Shown here piece by piece: positions 57,275-64,000 of a stretch of DNA of 64,000 nt (its first letter is position 1; the number at the start of each line of letters is the position of its first letter). The notes beneath the pieces are model-generated. The model saw only the letters and a list, made by a program, of their open reading frames with translations, made no database searches and was not told where the DNA came from. The position numbers and the translations under genes are program-made. Origin of the DNA: Beta vulgaris subsp. vulgaris (lineage: Eukaryota; Streptophyta; Magnoliopsida; Caryophyllales; Amaranthaceae); the NCBI RefSeq assembly GCF_026745355.1, contig NC_079205.1, positions 60,936,593 through 61,000,592 on the forward strand. Direction: 5' to 3'.

Positions 57275-58050
57275 GTTTAAGTAAAGATATCAGGCATTCG
57301 GAGTTCTTGCATTAATTTGTTGGACCATTCTTCAAACTCAATTGACAACTTTAATATGTTTAGTTTGTTCATGCTTAGGTTGCGCAGCTCGTTTCAATTC
57401 AGGACAACTCTATCTAAAAAATTATAACTCAACTTGACTTTAAAAATTGTAAACAACCATTAATGTGATAGAACAAAACATTTCAATTACTAGTTTGCGT
57501 TAGTAGTTTTAACATCTTGACATGTATTATTATGGAAACTATGTTATGTAAAATTTTCATGGGAAATTGATCCTGTGACTGGTTGGACTAAAATTGATTT
57601 CTCATCATAATTGTGACCCACACGAAATTGATTTCTGCCTATTAACACTCATCTTCACGGTGCAAATATTTTTGACAATCTGAAGACTTGGGATAAATCA
57701 CAAGGTCAGTTTTCTTTGAACAAAGAGCGCCAGTGAAACCCGAAACAAGGTTAAAAAGAGAGAGGGCTACACTGAGTATCATCTTATCTCAATGTAATCG
57801 ATATCTTGCTATTCATACAGATCCTACACAGTTACACAGAAAAAGGATCACTCTTCTCCAACTATCAAAAGCATCTACTTGTTTGTACGACAAACCAACC
57901 CAACTGCAGGAGACCAACTCATATAACCCAAATACTTTAGAATTTCTCGTCTCACAGAAGCAAGAGACATAATGCCTGCAAGGCAAAAAAAAAGAGCTCC
58001 ACCACGACAATAGAATCCTCGTTCATGCTGAAAATACAGCACGTGCAACT
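57275..58050. other. Spacer and LUC7 3' untranslated region
   Basis: 57275-57700 has nothing recognisable. 57700-58050 lies downstream (minus strand) of the LUC7 stop codon and probably contains its 3' untranslated region. Confidence 0.4.
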
Positions 58051-61000
58051 CTAGTATCGATCTCGATCATAACGTCTGCAATGCAAAAAACACAAATGAA
58101 GAGAAATTTTAGGAAAAAAAAAAGATAAACATCCAGAAAAAAAATACGGCTCACAACCACAACCAGCAGAACCAGCAAACAGATGGGAGCCAGTAGATTC
58201 AAACTCACTGTAATTGTCCCATTTTCTTTTCCAGAATAAAAAAAAAATTCAATAATTTTAAAAAACTAAATCTAGACAGATCATCAGAACATAGATAAAT
58301 GGAGTTTAAGAAGAATATTACACCACGGTGACTATATAACCAACCACTGTATATTGAAATTCTAAGCCATACTAGTTCTACCGAGGTTCACAAAACAAAT
58401 GGTAAGAATGTAAAATATACCTCTTATCATGTGGAGAAGGTTTTAATAAATGACCTTTTCATATTACTTAGCAACAGAAATAAATTGCCAGCCTAAAAGC
58501 ACGGGTCATAGCAACAAATTATATGAACTGTTCAGCAGATGTCAAAGTCACTTAGCCCAAATGGACACAGATTAATCAAGTGAAACTAACATACCTGCTG
58601 CTACGATCATAATCACGACCATAATCCCTGGAGCGCTCTTTGGACCGTGAACGGGACCTTCGGCGACTTCTTGAATCATGGCTGCGTGAACGCTCCCTCT
58701 CTCTTTCACGATCACGGTCATAGCCACGATCCCTGTCATTGTACCTATCATGGTCCCTGCTTCTGCGATCAGGATCCCTTTGTTCACGACTATCACCTCT
58801 ATCCCTGTCCTTACTGGATGCACGCTCAGCTTCTCGGCTGCGCTCTCTGGATCTAGAAGATGATATAATATCAGGAGAACTTTTCCGGGATGAATAGCAC
58901 AATAGATTGAAATATTTTAAAGTGACACGTAGGCAAGTAAAAAAACAACAGAGAAATAAAAGATTGAACTAATGGAAATTGGGATGTACCTTCTATCTTC
59001 TTCATGTACCTTTCGCTTCTTGTTTCTTTCTTCCTGAAAATATTAGTAATCCAATATAAAATTTCTTCAATAAATTCAATACCTTGTTCATTCGGAGGTT
59101 TCTCACAGGCATATGTATGCGACCAGCATAAACTTGCTATATTCTAATATTAGATAACTTCTAATCACACGCGATGTGCTCCAATATTTTAAGTATATTT
59201 GCCAAGAAGCCACTCCATGACCCCCATCTCAATCACAAAGGAAAGCATATATGACAACCAAGAATCTCTATCAAGAAAAAGTAAAACAATAGTCTGGCAC
59301 AATTGTCAAACACGAAGCACATGCACATGCACCGCGTAAAGCTATAAGAGGATAGAAGGGAAGGAAGGGGAACACTGCAGAGAGCCAGAGAGTATATCAA
59401 CGGAAAATCAGAAACCCAGCACCCATGATGACCCGAACACAAGCACCTAAAGTCCACCTCAATAGCGCTGTTTCCTCACAGCAGATGTTTATTAAAAATG
59501 AATAATTTGTCATAGACCACCAAAGTTGAACGTTTACTTTGGCACTACAGGTAGTGTACAAACGCAGAACTCATTTCAGATTATCTAATTATAAGAAACC
59601 CTTTAGGAACCCCCCCAAACAAAAGAAAAAGTAAAGCAGGTATACATGCTGGGCAACTATGTTCAGCATAACTCGTGTACAAGCTTACAAAATGAAGAAA
59701 AAAAGCACACAAGCATAACATAATAGGCTGGGACTAGTTTCACATAAGCCTTTATCAGGCATGCAAACAACAATTTTTTATATTATAGGAAAATGAAATC
59801 TAACCAGAAAAAAAGGAATATGAAATCAAAAGATCAATCTCATTAATAACTGACCTCAGCATTAGATTTATATTTCATGTCTAAAGTCCAGCAAAAAGTA
59901 TGTGATGTCTGATAGAAATTCAACTGAAGCAATCATACTTACAGATATCTCAAATCCCCATTGGCATAGAGATTAGTGTATCAATTATTAATTTATCTTC
60001 TCAGCTATATTCCAAAGGTAATGAGGTTTATCCTTTCCCTTTTCAACCTATTAAGAGTTCCATTGAACGGGCACTATTCTCTACTTCAAGTCCCCCTCGA
60101 ACTCAGATGGGCACAGATACCAAGTCAAAATAATAAAATGCAATAACCACTCTTCTAAGTTAAAGAAGAACTCACAGATGGCACAACCGACATCTTTTAC
60201 AGAAGAACAATGTGATAAAAGACCAGCACCTGGATCACATACATAGTCTTGAGAATTTCCCCATTGTCACAGATAAAAAACAGAAACACTAGAAACTAAA
60301 TCAAGTTCACCAACTGTTTGAATTATTAATTATTGTTATCTCCTCTACCTACTACGCCAAAATTAAAGAACATAGTTCATGCACAACAGCTATAGAAACC
60401 CAAGTAGAAAGTTCCAAAATAAACAATAAAAAAGGCCTAGATCCTGCATTCTTCATCATTTCCCATCCATATGCACATCCCACAAAGACCACAATTTTAA
60501 TTATAAATTCACTGCCCAAGAGATGCTCATTAAAAAATCACAGTAACGCAAATATTACTTCAATAAATTTACACATGAAATTAATGATATAGCCATAATA
60601 CCTGAAGCTCAGCCAATTTTTCTCGAATTTGCATGTAGCCCAAATGTAGTTTTCCCCCAAAATGATCTGCTAAACGACGGTCACTGAAAACCACACGCAA
60701 ATATCAAGTTCATCCATTCGATATCAATAAAAAAACCAGTACATATTCTAAACACTTCAAAATCTCCCGAGGCTAGCTAATAACAGCATGATCTACAAGC
60801 ATAAATATAAAAACGCACATTCTTTAGCTGCAAAAGTTATCCTCGTAAAACTGGGGCCAAAAGCCTGCTGGTGACAAGGAGGTATAATTGCCAGTCAAAA
60901 GCTGAAGTACTTGAAACCCCAAAAACACTATGCTTTGTCACCCTCACAAAATTGCTGGCAAAAGGCATATGTTTAAAACAGGAAGATGTAACTATTACCT

Positions 61001-63320
61001 GTCATAAACACTCAAGAATGCTCCACATATGTCACAGACACGCAGCTTCTGATCAGTCTGCCAAAGCACAAAACAAAGGATTAATAATGAGCAACCTATA
61101 CCTTAATTCTCCATCCATTTTAATAAAATAGCTGCACTTTAACCTTTAATGCTTGCCAATGTCAAATTTTGAGCATTAAGGTCTGTCAATAATGTATTTT
61201 TTGCAAAAATTATGAAAAGTTGATATTTCGAAAAAATATGTTGAGACGAGCCTAACAAGGTCTCATATAGTAGAATTACAATTTTTCCCTTGTAAATCAC
61301 AATCAAGGGTTAAACGGTGTTTGAAATAGTGGCGAAATACAAAGTGTAACTATTTTAGTGACACGAAATGAGCATAAACTAGTAGTATAAAATAAATTCG
61401 ACAAATCTAACAAGATCTGATGTTACTATATTTTCCCTTATAAATCACAAATGAGGGTCAACGTGGAGTTTGTGAAAAGTGAAAAAATACAAAGTGTAAC
61501 TATTTTAGTGACATGGATAAAGTATAAACTAGTAGTACAAAAAACTAATTGGACAAAAGTAAACTGAAGAAAACAGAACTCTTGAAAACAAAGCCATCTA
61601 TGGTGATAACCGCATTAGAAAGAAAAAAAGCCATCGTAACAACGAAGAAGAATAACATAGACTATGAGATCTCAAATGGGTTGTTGTGATGAAGTGGTTT
61701 TAACTTTTAATGGTAGTTCATAAGCTGGAGAGAAGATTTCTCCAGACCTCTATAAGCCAATACATAAAAATTTCACACCCAGCATTGACAAAAGAGAAAT
61801 CTCGTTTCAAATCATGGACCCCCATTGGTATATTAGAAGTGTTGGTTTCAGACCTTTAAGTCTAACTATATTCTCATGGCAATCTCATGTGTCCTTTAAC
61901 TTCAAGTTTCTATTCCTTAATAGTGGGTTGCTCGCTTATGGTTTTCCAAGAAAGGAAAAGGAAATAGAAATCTTGTTTCCCTTTTATGTTGTTTGTATGG
62001 ATGTTTTTTCAAATTTCAATTCCCTCTACCCATTGGTATATTAGAAGTGTTGGTTTCAGACCTTTAAGTCTAACTATATTCTCATGGCAATCTCATGTGT
62101 CCTTTAACTTCAAGTTTCTATTCCTTAATAGTGGGTTGCTCGCTTATGGTTTTCCAAGAAAGGAAAAGGAAATAGAAATCTTGTTTCCCTTTTATGTTGT
62201 TTGTATGGATGTTTTTTCAAATTTCAATTCCCTCTACCCCCGTCAGAGAATCAGTCACCCCCAAAGTCCTCTAGAGTGTAAGATTGATTCTAGCCCTCCT
62301 CCCCCCCCCCCCCCAAGGTTTTGGATTTCCTCGTCTCCCTTTGTGCATCATAACCACCTTGACCAGGCTTAACCACTGGTCCACCACCCACCATTGACCG
62401 TGCTAGTCCCACCTTCAACCCAACGCCACCTCACTACCACCACACAAGATCTGGATCGAGAGAAAGAGACAAACCACCCACCACCATCCTACCTGAACTG
62501 GCGAGAGATAGTCCATCCCACCACCACCCTACCAGATCTGATGAGAGACAGAGACGAGTAAACCACCACTGTACCAGATTTGGCGGAGAGAGAGAGAGGA
62601 GCAACACACCATGGTCGACCTCCGACCCCACCGTCAACCCAAGCCCACTGTCAGTCGACTGCCGATGTCACCATTGACCCAAGCCCACCGCTTTCTGTAG
62701 CCTTGTCAGAGACAAAGAGATGAGAGGGAAGGAGGGAGGATTTCTGTAGCCCTTTCCATTGGAATCAACCAAACATGTAGGAAAATTGCCGGCTTGGGTT
62801 TCTTTCCTCATCTAAGCCTTTCTTCATTCATTCCCCTTGCCCAACCAAACAACCCCTAACTGTGTTACTTTCAAATGCTAACAACTCAACATAAAAAAAG
62901 TGGAGGAAATATCTTTTCAGGGGCTTTGGTAAGTTGAGCCACTCACTTACAATTCTCAAATTTACACCAACAAATGCTAGAAACTAGCTCCAGCCCCAAC
63001 CTTCCCTTCTGCCTAAGAAAGCAAATTAAGGAATTGAAAAGCCAATAAAGTAACTTCATAGATTGCAAAAGCTACGATGAGGACTTACAATGCGAACATC
63101 TGCTGCAGTATACTTCCCCGAATCTGCAACAGGCTCCTGCCTTGGTGCAAGCTGGACCAACATTTTACAGGTTGAGTAATTAATGAAAGTTGACATGCAT
63201 AGAAATGTGAAATAGAAACTGTAATGTTAGGAGAAAGCAAAAGATATATGATAAAAACCTTCTTCAGTGCTTCTGCTTCCTCTAACGCTTTTTGTGCTTC
63301 GTCAACCATTCCTTGCTCAC
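58051..63320 (-). CDS. LUC7: LUC7-like U1 snRNP splicing factor, C-terminal seven exons (5' end beyond window)
   Basis: Homologue of yeast Luc7, a U1 snRNP component that helps choose 5' splice sites; nuclear. Exons on the minus strand: 63320-63259 (GEQGMVDEAQKALEEAEALKK), 63151-63089 (LAPRQEPVADSGKYTAADV), 61057-60999 (TDQKLRVCDICGAFLSVYD), 60683-60602 (DRRLADHFGGKLHLGYMQI), 59033-58990 (EERNKKRKVHEED), 58852-58595 (Arg/Ser-rich) and 58075-58051 (RYDRDRY, stop). All joins keep frame with GT-AG sites. CDIC and the DHFGGKLHLGY His residues form the second zinc finger; the tail is an RS domain with DRDRERERERSRS. The N-terminal Luc7 domain and first zinc finger are off the right edge; 63330-64000 is intron. 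Reading past the 58594 donor would give an alternative ending YVSFT. Which Arabidopsis paralogue it corresponds to is undecided. Confidence 0.92.
61130..61545. repeat. Diverged Stowaway-like segment with duplicated right half, LUC7 intron
   Basis: GAAATACAAAGTGTAACTATTTTAGTGACA...AAACTAGTAGTA occurs twice (ending about 61386 and 61540), each preceded by ATCTAACAAGATCT / GCCTAACAAGGTCT and AAATCACAA. These are family-typical phrases, but TA-flanked ends are not intact. Confidence 0.5.
61821..62236. repeat. Exact 208-bp tandem duplication in LUC7 intron
   Basis: CCCATTGGTATATTAGAAGT to AATTCCCTCTA occurs twice back to back (61821-62028 and 62029-62236) with no difference that I can see. Open frames across it are not conserved proteins. 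Very recent, or an assembly artefact. Confidence 0.9.
62285..62830. repeat. C-rich and CCACC-rich segment ending in a Tourist-like terminus, LUC7 intron
   Basis: A 14-C run lies near 62301, then CCACCACC repeats with three diverged copies of CCACCACCCTACCAGATCTG-like sequence (62455-62600). The right edge CCAACCAAACAACCCCTAA is the complement of a GGGGTTGTTTGGTTGG terminus. The left terminus was not found. Confidence 0.45.
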
Positions 63321-64000
63321 CTGAATATCACCCAGAATATTCAGAACTTTACAGCACAAATACAGACTAAGTTAACCAGGCTTCTCATAATATATATACA
63401 ACACTGTATCCCCGAAGGGAGCTTGCATATTTCCCAAAATTAGACACCTAAGAATAATAAAAAAAAGAAATTTCAAGTCCTTTGCCCAAGTTAGCAGCAG
63501 AAGTATCTTTCTTTCCAGTTATACATCCATTATTACTCACAGGAAGATAGGCAGCATCTATGTTTAGAGCTCAATTTCAGGTTCATATAGTGAGCAAAAG
63601 TAAATGAATCAGGAATGATCTCATAGTCCTAATGAACATCATCCTCAGGGATGCTTAATACTTGAATCACATTTAAATCCACATGAATTATTGACACCGG
63701 GATGAAATCAACTAAAAGTGCTGACAGCATAGTTATCAAGAACAAATCAATAATACTGACAAATTTATAATACAGCTGGTCAAGTTGATATGCACAGCAA
63801 GCAGAAACAAATGGAAGCATACAAATGTTCACCAACATTATACGGGCCAATACACTTAAATTCTAAAAAACATCATAAGGAGACAAACTGAGAAAACTGT
63901 AATATAGTATGAGTTAAGAGACTTCGCCAGCAGAAAGACTCATAATGAAGCAAACTGCCATACTAAATGTAAAACGCAAAACTATTGCCCACCTCCCTAA

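Noticed and set aside
58572..58823. 83-codon minus-strand frame rich in Met and Val
   Set aside because: Out-of-frame reading of the RS-domain exon.
61814..62372. Open frames with a repeated 68-residue block
   Set aside because: The block repeats because the DNA is tandemly duplicated, in two different frames, within an intron of the LUC7-like gene. Not a repeat protein.

Overview
This is plant nuclear DNA: AT-rich, with split genes on both strands, long gene-free stretches and dense layers of small transposons. The thioredoxin f protein encoded here is very close to spinach thioredoxin f as I remember it but not identical, and the dirigent, VIPP1, TIC20 and LUC7 proteins are typical of flowering plants. 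I infer a Caryophyllales genome, most likely Amaranthaceae/Chenopodiaceae other than spinach. No bacterial operon, CRISPR array or virus-like gene was seen.

Layout. 1-2488 (minus): N-terminal half of an A1-family aspartic protease, cut by the left edge. 2.5-14.7 kb: no gene; an hAT element with a nested GC-rich foldback, Helitron ends, Stowaway MITEs, a tandem repeat and a LINE remnant. 14.7-17.5 kb (plus): TRXF, three exons. 17.5-20.3 kb: Helitrons, a Stowaway and a Mutator-like foldback. 20.3-22.2 kb (plus): intronless KRI1, followed by a tandem-repeat 3' flank and a Tourist-like MITE. 25.1 kb: a plastid petD fragment. 26-45 kb: a tandem array of three dirigent genes (minus). Its spacers carry broken copies of the 5' end of VIPP1 and of the 3' flank of KRI1, two solo LTRs and many MITEs. 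47.9-54.5 kb (plus): intact VIPP1, 11 exons, one with a GC-AG intron. 55.7-56.4 kb (plus): TIC20-II. 58.05-63.3 kb (minus): C-terminal seven exons of a LUC7-like splicing factor, whose 5' end lies beyond the right edge.

How it fits together. TRXF, VIPP1 and TIC20-II all act in chloroplasts but have separate promoters; nothing suggests co-regulation beyond chance proximity. The most informative part is 23-45 kb. There the KRI1 3' flank, the VIPP1 5' end and a dirigent gene form a unit present about three times between the intact KRI1 and VIPP1 genes. The paralogous spacers provide empty sites for several transposons, so insertions, target-site duplications and relative ages can be read directly from the sequence. 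I found no convincing wholly new biological system. The best candidates for a second look are the chimeric dirigent array, the foldback elements with GC-rich hairpin cores, and the CpG-palindrome cluster inside a solo LTR.
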